NCBI GenBank assembly: GCA_964640545.1
Contig: CAZXHL010000074.1
Span: forward strand, 1 to 12,732
DNA: 12,732 nucleotides
Reading direction: 5' to 3'
From: JBGSZX01 sp964640545
GTDB taxonomy: Bacteria > Bdellovibrionota > UBA2428
In this document: positions 1 through 5,984 of the stretch, piece after piece
How positions within the stretch are numbered: the stretch's first letter is position 1
Layout of the letters: every line of letters begins with the position of its first letter
The notes under the pieces: model-generated
Seen by the model: the letters and a program-made list of their open reading frames with translations, nothing else
Database searches by the model: none
What the model was told of the DNA's origin: nothing
Program-made: the position numbers and the translations under genes

Positions 1-1663
1 CATTCGAATCATTCAAAGAACAATCAACTTTACTGCCACGAAGGCCCAGCGTAAAATGCAAACCCGGCATCAAAAACAAAAGACGCCTTTGGCTCGGCAT
101 GAACACAGCGTTGCCTGGGCCTACTCGAGTCTTCCTTCTTAAAAAGCTGATAAGATGAGAAGCATCGTCACGAAGCCCACTTCCTTTATGAAACTCTCGG
201 GAGACTACATTGAGCTGAGTATTGAGTAAGTAGGCATAAATACCGACCAGAGTAGCCGCAGCCTTACCACGGAGCTGGAGAGCCCGTACAGAATCATCCA
301 CGTCCCGTGATGTCCAAACGGATCGCCGTGCGACTCGATTGTTATAAAATCGTTGAGCTCCAGCAATTTTTGAAATCGAAAGATCAGAATAAACTTTAGG
401 CTGAGATACAGCCCTCACAATAGCCTCCCTCCAAATTTGGGAATGAATTTTTTTGGATATCGGACGGTTGCCATTGATATCTTTTAAAAGCGTTCTGTAG
501 TCGATTCTACTCATCTGAAAAAATCTTAAAAGCTCATTAAAGCTTTTAGGCCGTACATCGTCTCTTTGAGTCATGAAAGAATTTTCTTGAGAAAGCCTAC
601 GATTCTCTAAAAATGCACTCAAAAATTTCTGAGACTTTTTAAGATTGGGTGAAAAAAAGGGTTTCGCAACTTGTGCCATATAAGCGTCAACGGCATCTAT
701 ATTCTTAATTCTAGATCTGATCTGAGGAATACACTGATTCGCCAGCTGGGAATCCAACAAATGAATCCACGAGATAAATTTCTGGTTGAAGCTAATGTCT
801 ATCTCTTTCTTTTTGGTTCCAAGTTTAGAGATCTCTTTCCATACTTGACTTACATTCACTCGAAAACTTTCCGTCCTACTTCCAATTTCTCCACTTAGGT
901 ATTCATTGTGAGCAGCATGCGGGGAAGTGGTGAAGGCAAAAACTCCTGTGACAGAGAGCATCGCGTCTTTAGATACAGGATCAGAATACCCTACGGCACC
1001 ATGGCTTCCAAAACGCATATTCATCATTTTTTCAGCATTATTAGATTGCTTCATCCAAGCAGCAACACCTCCTGGCGTTTTAGAAGTCTGAGGAAGGTAT
1101 CTGTTTAGAAACTGGTTGTATGACTTTGCATACCTGTATGTTTTGGGGTTGTTATAGAAGCCACTTTTAAGACGGGTGTGATAATCAAAGAGAATAGGCT
1201 CAAAATGTATCGAATCAGGATTGATCGATTTTTTTCTCATTTCTTCAATATTTAGAACGGTAACTTCAGGCGACCATGGACCCAAGGTTACAGCACCCGA
1301 CTTTCTATTTTTTTTAATTTTTGAGATCTTCATTACAAGTGAAATAAGAGCTTCATCACCACAGGGGGTCGCCAAGTTCCATTCTTTGTTACGAAATGTG
1401 TTTTCATGTTCCTCAGGCGCGTTGGTTAGAGGAAGGGGATGTCCAGAGCTCTTCTTCCCTTTCGCAAGCCCCGTTCTTTTGGCCACTAAAGCCACCAAAA
1501 AATCGCCACTCCTTGTTATACTTGGAATACGATAACAATAGCCCTTATGTTCATTGCTAACGAAGATGGCATGCTCTTCCAAACTAGAAAGTTTTAGTTG
1601 AGGATTCGCAGATAAACTTTGAGCAAGAACCCCAGCAACAAACAAAACAATAAGCCTCACCAT
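1..1663 (-). CDS. Exported protein with sialidase-like N-terminal segment, partial (C-terminus beyond window)
   Basis: I translated this frame by hand from the ATG at 1663 to the window edge: 554 codons with no stop, so the C-terminus is missing. The N-terminus (MVRLIVLFVAGVLAQSLSA, then NPQLKL) is a short signal peptide, and a GGGAG lies 10 nt upstream of the ATG, which decides this start. Residues about 31-136 resemble the first blade of the sialidase/neuraminidase propeller: YRIPSI at 44-49 (the RIP motif with the first substrate-binding Arg), an alternating hydrophobic strand FLVALVAKR, a GDEALISLVMK strand at 102-112 with an Asp at the expected place, then GPWSPEVTV. After about residue 140 I recognise nothing; the protein looks helical and basic, and no Asp-box (SxDxGxTW) appears. 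Known: sialidases release sialic acid from glycans. Inferred: an exported protein built on, or derived from, a sialidase-like start. Catalytic activity cannot be claimed. Confidence 0.82.
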   Translation of the reverse strand, partial: MVRLIVLFVAGVLAQSLSANPQLKLSSLEEHAIFVSNEHKGYCYRIPSITRSGDFLVALVAKRTGLAKGKKSSGHPLPLTNAPEEHENTFRNKEWNLATPCGDEALISLVMKISKIKKNRKSGAVTLGPWSPEVTVLNIEEMRKKSINPDSIHFEPILFDYHTRLKSGFYNNPKTYRYAKSYNQFLNRYLPQTSKTPGGVAAWMKQSNNAEKMMNMRFGSHGAVGYSDPVSKDAMLSVTGVFAFTTSPHAAHNEYLSGEIGSRTESFRVNVSQVWKEISKLGTKKKEIDISFNQKFISWIHLLDSQLANQCIPQIRSRIKNIDAVDAYMAQVAKPFFSPNLKKSQKFLSAFLENRRLSQENSFMTQRDDVRPKSFNELLRFFQMSRIDYRTLLKDINGNRPISKKIHSQIWREAIVRAVSQPKVYSDLSISKIAGAQRFYNNRVARRSVWTSRDVDDSVRALQLRGKAAATLVGIYAYLLNTQLNVVSREFHKGSGLRDDASHLISFLRRKTRVGPGNAVFMPSQRRLLFLMPGLHFTLGLRGSKVDCSLNDSN

Positions 1664-1918
1664 AGATCATAGTCTCCCAGCTAGTATTCTGTCAGATGAG
1701 GGCCTCTACTACTAATTAAGATTTGATTGGGCATCTGTTAAGTAAATATATAAAACTTAAATTGGATACGATCGATGCCAGAATTACGTGCCTCGAAAAG
1801 GCCTCCATCGAAGAAAAGCTGTGATCTATGTCTGCTCGAATAACTGATGCCCAATCTGAACATTAAAACGGCATTCCATAGTGCTTAAGTCAAGACTCTG
1901 TTAAACTTCAAGCACCTT
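1664..1918. other. Divergent intergenic region
   Basis: This 255-bp gap lies between the minus-strand sialidase-like gene and the plus-strand 1919 gene, so it should hold both promoters. It is AT-rich, with a TATATA run near 1747-1752, but I could not fix a convincing -35/-10 pair in either direction. The spaced inverted repeat at 1725-1856 occupies about half of it. No small ORF with a ribosome binding site was seen. Confidence 0.6.
1725..1856. repeat. Spaced inverted repeat, 16-bp arms matching at 15 positions
   Basis: The left arm is GATTGGGCATCTGTTA (1725-1740) and the right arm is TAACTGATGCCCAATC (1841-1856). They are reverse complements at 15 of 16 positions, including 11 consecutive bases (GATTGGGCATC / GATGCCCAATC). 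One hundred bases separate them and no obvious target-site duplication flanks them. It could be a pair of binding sites for one regulator serving the two divergent genes, or the termini of a tiny (132 bp) non-autonomous element. Confidence 0.55.
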
Positions 1919-2554
1919 ATGAGAACTCTAAGAACGATCCTCTTATTCGCAAGCTTCTTAGGGCTTTCCATTGAGAGCCACGCTAAGCCGAATTTAAAGT
2001 CTCCCAAGCCCCTTCCTCCTCCCCATAAACTTTTTCAGAACGGTGTCAACCAACTCAACCATGCCGAATCACGCGGCACTTATTTTTCCGTTGGCAAGCA
2101 AAGCGACAGTGGGACTTTTGTCGCCAAACTTAGTCTCCCCCATGCCATGTCCTGGAAACTTAGTTCTGCCAACGAAAAGATAGTGAGAGAATTCGTCTGG
2201 AGTGAAAAAGGTGGAATCAAGTTTAACGGAAATCCCGAAGAGACAAACACAGATGTCTTTTCCAAGTTTGCCCAAACCGCAATTGGAGCTATCACCCTCA
2301 ATACTTTTTTCAATCAAGTTTTGGCTCTCTCCGACCCCAGCTCTATTATGAGTCTCAGCACTTCATCTGAAGTGAAGAAAGAAGGTAACACCTTAGAGCT
2401 CACTCTAAGATCCACACTACCCGGACTAAGAGATTTTTTAGTGAGATGGGCCTTTCAGGAAAATAACTCCAAGATCATTTCCTGGTATCTGGGATCGGCC
2501 ACAGAAAGCCACCTATTAAAATTTACCTCGATCAAAAAAGATCAAAACAAATAA
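1919..2554 (+). CDS. Small exported protein, possibly LolA-like
   Basis: A 211-residue protein with a clear signal peptide (MRTLRTILLFASFLGLSIESHA, cleavage after about residue 22) and a Pro/Lys-rich mature N-terminus (KPNLKSPKPLPPPHK). The body alternates short hydrophobic and polar strands. Its order resembles LolA-type lipoprotein carriers: a TFVAKLSLPHAMSWKL strand pair, a central helix (FAQTAIGAITLNTFFNQVLAL), then a C-terminal half ending in LRDFLVRWAFQENNSKIISWYLGSATESHLLKF, where LolA has its last strands. This is a pattern impression, not a family match. If correct, it would act in the periplasm binding a lipidated or hydrophobic partner. No good Shine-Dalgarno precedes the ATG (AAGCACCTT). 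Its last 13 bases overlap the 3' end of the convergent pseudouridine synthase gene. Otherwise hypothetical. Confidence 0.75.
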   Translation: MRTLRTILLFASFLGLSIESHAKPNLKSPKPLPPPHKLFQNGVNQLNHAESRGTYFSVGKQSDSGTFVAKLSLPHAMSWKLSSANEKIVREFVWSEKGGIKFNGNPEETNTDVFSKFAQTAIGAITLNTFFNQVLALSDPSSIMSLSTSSEVKKEGNTLELTLRSTLPGLRDFLVRWAFQENNSKIISWYLGSATESHLLKFTSIKKDQNK

Positions 2555-3183
2555 TGCTGCTTCCAGTGCTTCGGCAATTCTGCTTCGACAAATAATTCTA
2601 CCCCCGTCACGGGATGAGCCATTTTTAAACTCTTTGCATGCAAAGCCATCGGCACTCCATTCGGATGTTTGCGTCCATACTTCGGATCACCACTAATGGG
2701 ATGATTCATCTCCAAGCAATGCAATCTGATTTGATGAGTTCGGCCTGTTTGCAAATCAGCTTCAATATAGCTGCGCTCACCATTACTTTTAAGGAGTCTA
2801 AACTTCGTGTGAGCAAAAGCGCCGCCCTTGCCCTTCGGCACATTGGCCCACTTACCACCAGGCAGTTTCTTGATGAAGGTCTTCACTTCTTCCCATTCAG
2901 GAAACCAGCGTCCATCTACAACGAGGTGATAAATTTTTTGAATCTCACGATCGCGAAACTTTTCGGTCATCGTTCGATTAATTTCAGGATCTCGGCCGAA
3001 GCACAACACTCCCGAAGTATCCATATCCAGGCGATGAAAGAGCACGAGGGACTCCCCCAACTGTTTCTCTAAAAGCTTGTGAACATTCGGACGATTCGGA
3101 TCGAGAGTCTCATGCACGGGCATCCCTGATGGCTTATTCACCAACACCAAATGTGCGTCCTCATAAAGTATTTCGATCTTCAT
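2542..3183 (-). CDS. RluA-family rRNA/tRNA pseudouridine synthase
   Basis: This cytoplasmic enzyme isomerises specific uridines in rRNA or tRNA to pseudouridine. The signature HRLDMDTSG is present, with the catalytic Asp at residue 53 (Asp58 from the upstream ATG), along with VLVNKPSGMPVH near the N-terminus and TGRTHQIRLHCLEMNHPISGDPKYG in the second half, the conserved RluA/RluC/RluD core. There is no N-terminal S4 domain, and at about 213 residues it matches the compact RluA/TruC type rather than RluC/RluD; target sites cannot be read from sequence. I prefer the ATG at 3183 (MKIEILYEDAHL): a GGAG lies 9 nt upstream of it, whereas the in-frame ATG at 3198 is preceded only by T-rich sequence from the rplC terminator. 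The gene follows rplC on the same strand but beyond that terminator, so it probably has its own promoter or depends on readthrough. Confidence 0.93.
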   Translation of the reverse strand: MKIEILYEDAHLVLVNKPSGMPVHETLDPNRPNVHKLLEKQLGESLVLFHRLDMDTSGVLCFGRDPEINRTMTEKFRDREIQKIYHLVVDGRWFPEWEEVKTFIKKLPGGKWANVPKGKGGAFAHTKFRLLKSNGERSYIEADLQTGRTHQIRLHCLEMNHPISGDPKYGRKHPNGVPMALHAKSLKMAHPVTGVELFVEAELPKHWKQHYLF

Positions 3184-3208
3184 CCGTCGATTCTCCATAA
3201 AAAAGTCT

Positions 3209-3243
3209 AAAAAAAAAGGAGCCTCAGTCGAAACTGAAGCTCC
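3209..3243 (-). terminator. Intrinsic terminator of rplC
   Basis: Read on the minus strand, an 11-bp stem (GGAGCTTCAGT against ACTGAGGCTCC, one G-U pair) with a stable TTCG tetraloop occupies 3243-3218, followed directly by nine T's at 3217-3209. It lies 26 nt after the rplC stop codon. The plus-strand side also carries T-rich sequence, so weak bidirectional activity is possible. Confidence 0.93.
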
Positions 3244-3268
3244 TTTAAATTTTTTATTAACTAACAGC

Positions 3269-4000
3269 TTACTCAGCAGAGGCTTCAGCAGCTGGAGCTT
3301 CTTCTGCAGGAGCCGCTGGAGCAGCGATTAGATCACGCTCAGCAAATCCGCCCTTTACGCTACCTTTGATGTAAACGTAAGAGTTCTTAGACCCAGGAAG
3401 TCCACCGCGGATCAAGATGATGTTTTGATCTGCTTCGATCGCCACAACTTCAAGATTTTGAACCGTGACTTTTTCGTTACCCATTTGACCAGGCATTTTC
3501 TTACCTTTGAAAACTTTACCTGGAGTTGTCGCCATACCGATAGAACCACCGTGACGGTAGAACTCGTGACAACCATGAGTTTGTGGTTTTGAACGGAAGT
3601 TGTGGCGCTTCAATACACCTTGGAAACCTTTACCGATTGAGATACCACCAACGTCGACTTTGTCGCCTGGCTGAAGCACAGATGCTTTGATTTCCATTCC
3701 AACTTCCCACTTTGCAGCAGAAGTCTCATCGAGACGAAGTTCTTTCACGAAACGTTTTACAGGAGACTTAGCTTTTGCAAAGTGACCAGCCTCAGGCTTC
3801 AAGACGCGAGATTTTTTCTTGTCGTCACTACCCAATTGAACAGCCCAGTACCCATCAGTTTCTGGAGTTTTCTTTTGGATCACTTTCGTATCAATACGAA
3901 CAGCTGTACAAGGAACAACTTTTCCGTCTTGATCGAAATATTGGATCATGCCCAATTTTTTACCGAGGATTGCGAATTTCATACTTTTACTACGAGCCAT
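3269..4000 (-). CDS. rplC: 50S ribosomal protein L3 (bL3/uL3)
   Basis: L3 is a core large-subunit protein that binds 23S rRNA near its 3' end and reaches towards the peptidyl-transferase centre. Family marks are LGKKLGMIQYFDQDGKVVPCTAV near the N-terminus, KPEAGHFAKA, GISIGKGFQGVLKRHNFR, and GSIGMATTPGKVFKGKKMPGQMGNEKVTVQNLEVV. The start at 4000 (MARSKSMKFAILG, 243 residues) is chosen because AAGGAG sits 6 nt upstream; the in-frame ATG at 4018 lacks such a site. Against E. coli L3 as I recall it (209 residues), this protein is longer at both ends and carries an acidic Ala/Pro/Glu tail (AAPAAPAEEAPAAEASAE). At the position of the PrmB-methylated Gln150 of E. coli this protein has Thr158. rplD does not follow and rpsJ does not precede, so the gene is outside a canonical S10 operon. 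Confidence 0.97.
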   Translation of the reverse strand: MARSKSMKFAILGKKLGMIQYFDQDGKVVPCTAVRIDTKVIQKKTPETDGYWAVQLGSDDKKKSRVLKPEAGHFAKAKSPVKRFVKELRLDETSAAKWEVGMEIKASVLQPGDKVDVGGISIGKGFQGVLKRHNFRSKPQTHGCHEFYRHGGSIGMATTPGKVFKGKKMPGQMGNEKVTVQNLEVVAIEADQNIILIRGGLPGSKNSYVYIKGSVKGGFAERDLIAAPAAPAEEAPAAEASAE

Positions 4001-4297
4001 TTTTTCTCCTTCTTTCATCCATCATGCGGGCCACCCATTCTCACTCTATCTAGACAGAGCTTCGAAACAATATCGAGTGCCGGCACTGGCAATTCATTTG
4101 ATTCTGAGGTCTTAGGCCAGATAGGCCGCTCTCGTCAAGCTTTTCGCCCCCTTCAGACTGCCTAAACTTTGGGCACCGCCACTGCCCATTTGGGCTAGCC
4201 TCTGCCGCCCAAATGCACCTCTAGAATTTTACCCCTATTATCAACTATATAGCCCCAACAAAAGCTGGCACCCTACTTGCTTTTACCCTAAGCAGAG
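4001..4297 (-). promoter_or_regulatory. rplC upstream region with tandem hairpins and a 12-bp palindrome
   Basis: This divergent gap lies upstream of rplC. On the minus strand two hairpins stand nearly back to back: CATTTGGGC pairing with GCCCAAATG (9 bp, 11-nt loop, 4187-4215) and TGGGCA pairing with TGCCCA (6 bp, 7-nt loop, 4170-4188). They share two bases, and because three GCCCA/TGGGC copies are present, other pairings are possible. A perfect 12-bp palindrome, AGTGCCGGCACT, lies at 4076-4087. Neither hairpin has a U-tract, so these do not look like terminators. A 5' leader controlling L3 is an inference; the promoter itself could not be placed with confidence. Confidence 0.4.
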
Positions 4298-5161
4298 ATG
4301 ATCAGTAAAAAGACACTTTGGCAGGCCTCCCCCTCCCCCCTTGGGCTTGCCGTTTTGTGTCTTTTTATGGTCTCTCCTGCTCTTGCCCAAACCCTTAAAA
4401 ACGAAGGATCCACGGCAAAAAAAGCAGAGGCCCTCAACAATCGGGAAGTTCGGGACCCAGTCGCTGCAAACCCCGTAGTTCTAGCCCACCCCACGCTAGA
4501 TGCGGTCCCCAACTTCCTAGATGACCTCGATACCCATCTTATGAGCGATGAGCTGGTTGGTCAGCTCGAAGATCGCTATTCCATGAAGCTTCGAAGCTAC
4601 TCTCTACAATATGGTTTTATTCACCACCAACGTGATACCCGAGCTGTTCGCACCTACTTCGGAACAGGCGCAGAAGAAGAGCAAGTCAGGGCCGAAATGG
4701 CCGCCTCCATCAAACATTACATGTTAGTTCGAGGCCTTCCCAAGTTCCTAACATCGAAAGAATCTACGCGATATATCGGGGAGAACTACACCAAGGCCGT
4801 TACCCTTGCTCAGAACGTCGCTCGTGTAGACTTCAAAGGCGAAAAGAGTGACTGGGCCTTCAATGCCGGCCTAAACCCCTTCTCAACAAAGGCTTGGGCA
4901 AAATACAGCAACAAAGCCTCAACCATTGAAGCCTACAATTTCTTCAATCAAGAAAACACCCTCGCGGTCATCGCCTATACACGAGTGAAGAAATACGTTC
5001 CTAGAATGCAATATCACATCCAGAAGAAGGCCATCGAGCCTGGGGTGAAGTACATTGCCTCCGCTCGCTTTGACGGAGATTTCAGAACCTATATCCCACT
5101 GGATTCGCCATCTCCCTCCTTCTACGCCGTGAATTATATCACTGCGTACTACAGATTCTAA
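4298..5161 (+). CDS. Exported protein of unknown function, possible outer-membrane beta-barrel
   Basis: A 287-residue protein with a signal peptide: basic start (MISKK), hydrophobic core around 15-27, and cleavage after ALA at about residue 30. The mature N-terminus is polar (QTLKNEGSTAKKAEALNNREV). The middle (about 75-150) looks helical and charged, with a DDLDTHLMSDELVGQLEDRYS segment. From about residue 170 on there are repeated amphipathic strands (WAFNAGLNPFS, ENTLAVIAYTRVKKYV, VKYIASARFDGDF, FYAVNYITAYYRF). The protein ends in aromatic-rich YYRF; a C-terminal Phe preceded by alternating aromatic residues is typical of outer-membrane barrels recognised by the BAM machinery. I do not recognise a family. 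The upstream AGAG is a weak ribosome binding site. It is divergent from rplC and convergent with the 5221-5850 gene, so probably a single-gene unit. Confidence 0.78.
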   Translation: MISKKTLWQASPSPLGLAVLCLFMVSPALAQTLKNEGSTAKKAEALNNREVRDPVAANPVVLAHPTLDAVPNFLDDLDTHLMSDELVGQLEDRYSMKLRSYSLQYGFIHHQRDTRAVRTYFGTGAEEEQVRAEMAASIKHYMLVRGLPKFLTSKESTRYIGENYTKAVTLAQNVARVDFKGEKSDWAFNAGLNPFSTKAWAKYSNKASTIEAYNFFNQENTLAVIAYTRVKKYVPRMQYHIQKKAIEPGVKYIASARFDGDFRTYIPLDSPSPSFYAVNYITAYYRF

Positions 5162-5220
5162 ACTCATCATTCTACAATTTGACTTGATTCCAGAACGCAG
5201 GCTTCCCGCCGGAAAATTAG

Positions 5221-5850
5221 CTATGGAGAGTCGCGATAGATTACAAATTCGCGTTGAAGCAATTCTTTGTCTTTTGCGTTCTGATATTCCAACCTGAATC
5301 TATTCTTGGGTTCATACAGCTCGGTGTAGGGACTACTAATCACACGTCCTTCTTCATTTGAGATCAAGCTCAATTCTTCAAAGACATCGTTCCCCAAATC
5401 TCGCATCAATCGCCGCACAACCCAGGTTGTCTGACTGGCTGGCTTACGAATAGATTCAGTTGATTCTCGATACTCAGGAAACTCGAAACGCACTTGCTTT
5501 GAAACGCTCACATAAATGTAAGGATGCTGCTCCCACATGGGGTGACCAGGCGGGTACAATTCCAAAACTCGGCTCTGAAAACTAGCTTTTTCTTCATCGC
5601 TCTTTTTCTCAGCGCTTTCATCACGCTCAGCAGGCTTAGCCTCAATTCGAACGATGCTCTGATCTAAATAGAGTGGCGCAAACAAAATGCAAAACAGCGC
5701 CAGGCCCTGAAGACCTACCCACAACCAAGCTTTCCATTTTTTCGAAAAATTCGAAGACCTTGCCAATTCACCACTCCCGTACATTTCTATCGGCAGGGTC
5801 TGGGCTTTTTTAAAGTTATTTTTGATTTTCTTCGCAATATTAACCAACAC
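5221..5850 (-). CDS. Single-pass membrane protein of unknown function
   Basis: A 209-residue protein with a basic N-terminal segment (residues 1-41), one transmembrane helix at about 42-62 (AWLWVGLQGLALFCILFAPLYL), a charged linker (EAKPAERDESAEKKSDEEKAS, 70-90) and a C-terminal domain of about 115 residues (YIYVSVSKQVRFEFPEYRES, then WVVRRLMRDLGNDVFEELSLISN and NRFRLEYQNAKDKELLQREFVIYR). The positive-inside pattern suggests the N-terminus is cytoplasmic and the C-terminal domain periplasmic. I do not recognise a family. The start is uncertain: the frame is closed by a TAA immediately upstream of GTG at 5850, which has no clear Shine-Dalgarno; TTG at 5847 and ATG at 5784 are alternatives. A five-codon ORF ends exactly at that TAA (see 5851-5868). 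The gene converges on the 4298 gene with a 59-nt gap and no clear terminator. Confidence 0.75.
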   Translation of the reverse strand: MLVNIAKKIKNNFKKAQTLPIEMYGSGELARSSNFSKKWKAWLWVGLQGLALFCILFAPLYLDQSIVRIEAKPAERDESAEKKSDEEKASFQSRVLELYPPGHPMWEQHPYIYVSVSKQVRFEFPEYRESTESIRKPASQTTWVVRRLMRDLGNDVFEELSLISNEEGRVISSPYTELYEPKNRFRLEYQNAKDKELLQREFVIYRDSP

Positions 5851-5868
5851 TTAGCTTAGGAGGCTCAT
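5851..5868 (-). other. Five-codon upstream ORF abutting the 5221-5850 gene
   Basis: On the minus strand, AAAGGG followed 3 nt later by ATG AGC CTC CTA AGC TAA (5868-5851) leads directly into GTG TTG GTT, the first codons of the membrane protein, in the same frame. This could be a leader mini-cistron that hands ribosomes to the GTG start, or the remains of a longer N-terminus interrupted by a stop codon. Confidence 0.35.
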
Positions 5869-5900
5869 TAACCCTTTCTAAGCCTTACAAGTTGCTGTAA

Positions 5901-5918
5901 AGGGAAATTAATTTCCCT
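5901..5918. promoter_or_regulatory. Perfect 18-bp palindrome, operator candidate
   Basis: AGGGAAATTAATTTCCCT is its own reverse complement over 18 bases. It sits in the divergent gap between the membrane protein gene (its GTG start 51 nt away) and the protease gene (its ATG 67 nt away), the place expected for a dimeric regulator controlling one or both. No confident -10/-35 pair could be assigned around it. A second small hairpin, GCGAAA-ccccccta-type loop-TTTCGC, lies at 5950-5968 in the protease leader. Confidence 0.5.
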
Positions 5919-5984
5919 CAGCCCCTCGAATTATGTAGGTGTTAATGACGCGAAACCCCCTATTTCGCACAACCAGGTAAGGAT

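Noticed and set aside
671..1535. Three plus-strand ORFs of 66-104 codons
   Set aside because: They lie antisense to one continuous 554-codon minus-strand frame with a signal peptide and sialidase-like motif, and lack good ribosome binding sites.
2638..3072. A 144-codon plus-strand ORF
   Set aside because: It is antisense to the pseudouridine synthase catalytic core and shows no motif.
4076..4144. TTGACG (minus strand, near 4133-4138) as the rplC promoter -35
   Set aside because: At 17-bp spacing the -10 would be CTAAGA, a poor match, so no promoter is called.
3775..4165. Two overlapping plus-strand ORFs across the rplC start
   Set aside because: They are antisense to L3 in conserved sequence and cover its ribosome binding site; no supporting features.
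5162..5220. TTCC-CGCC-GGAA hairpin as a terminator between convergent genes
   Set aside because: The stem is only 4 bp and no T-run follows; too weak to call.
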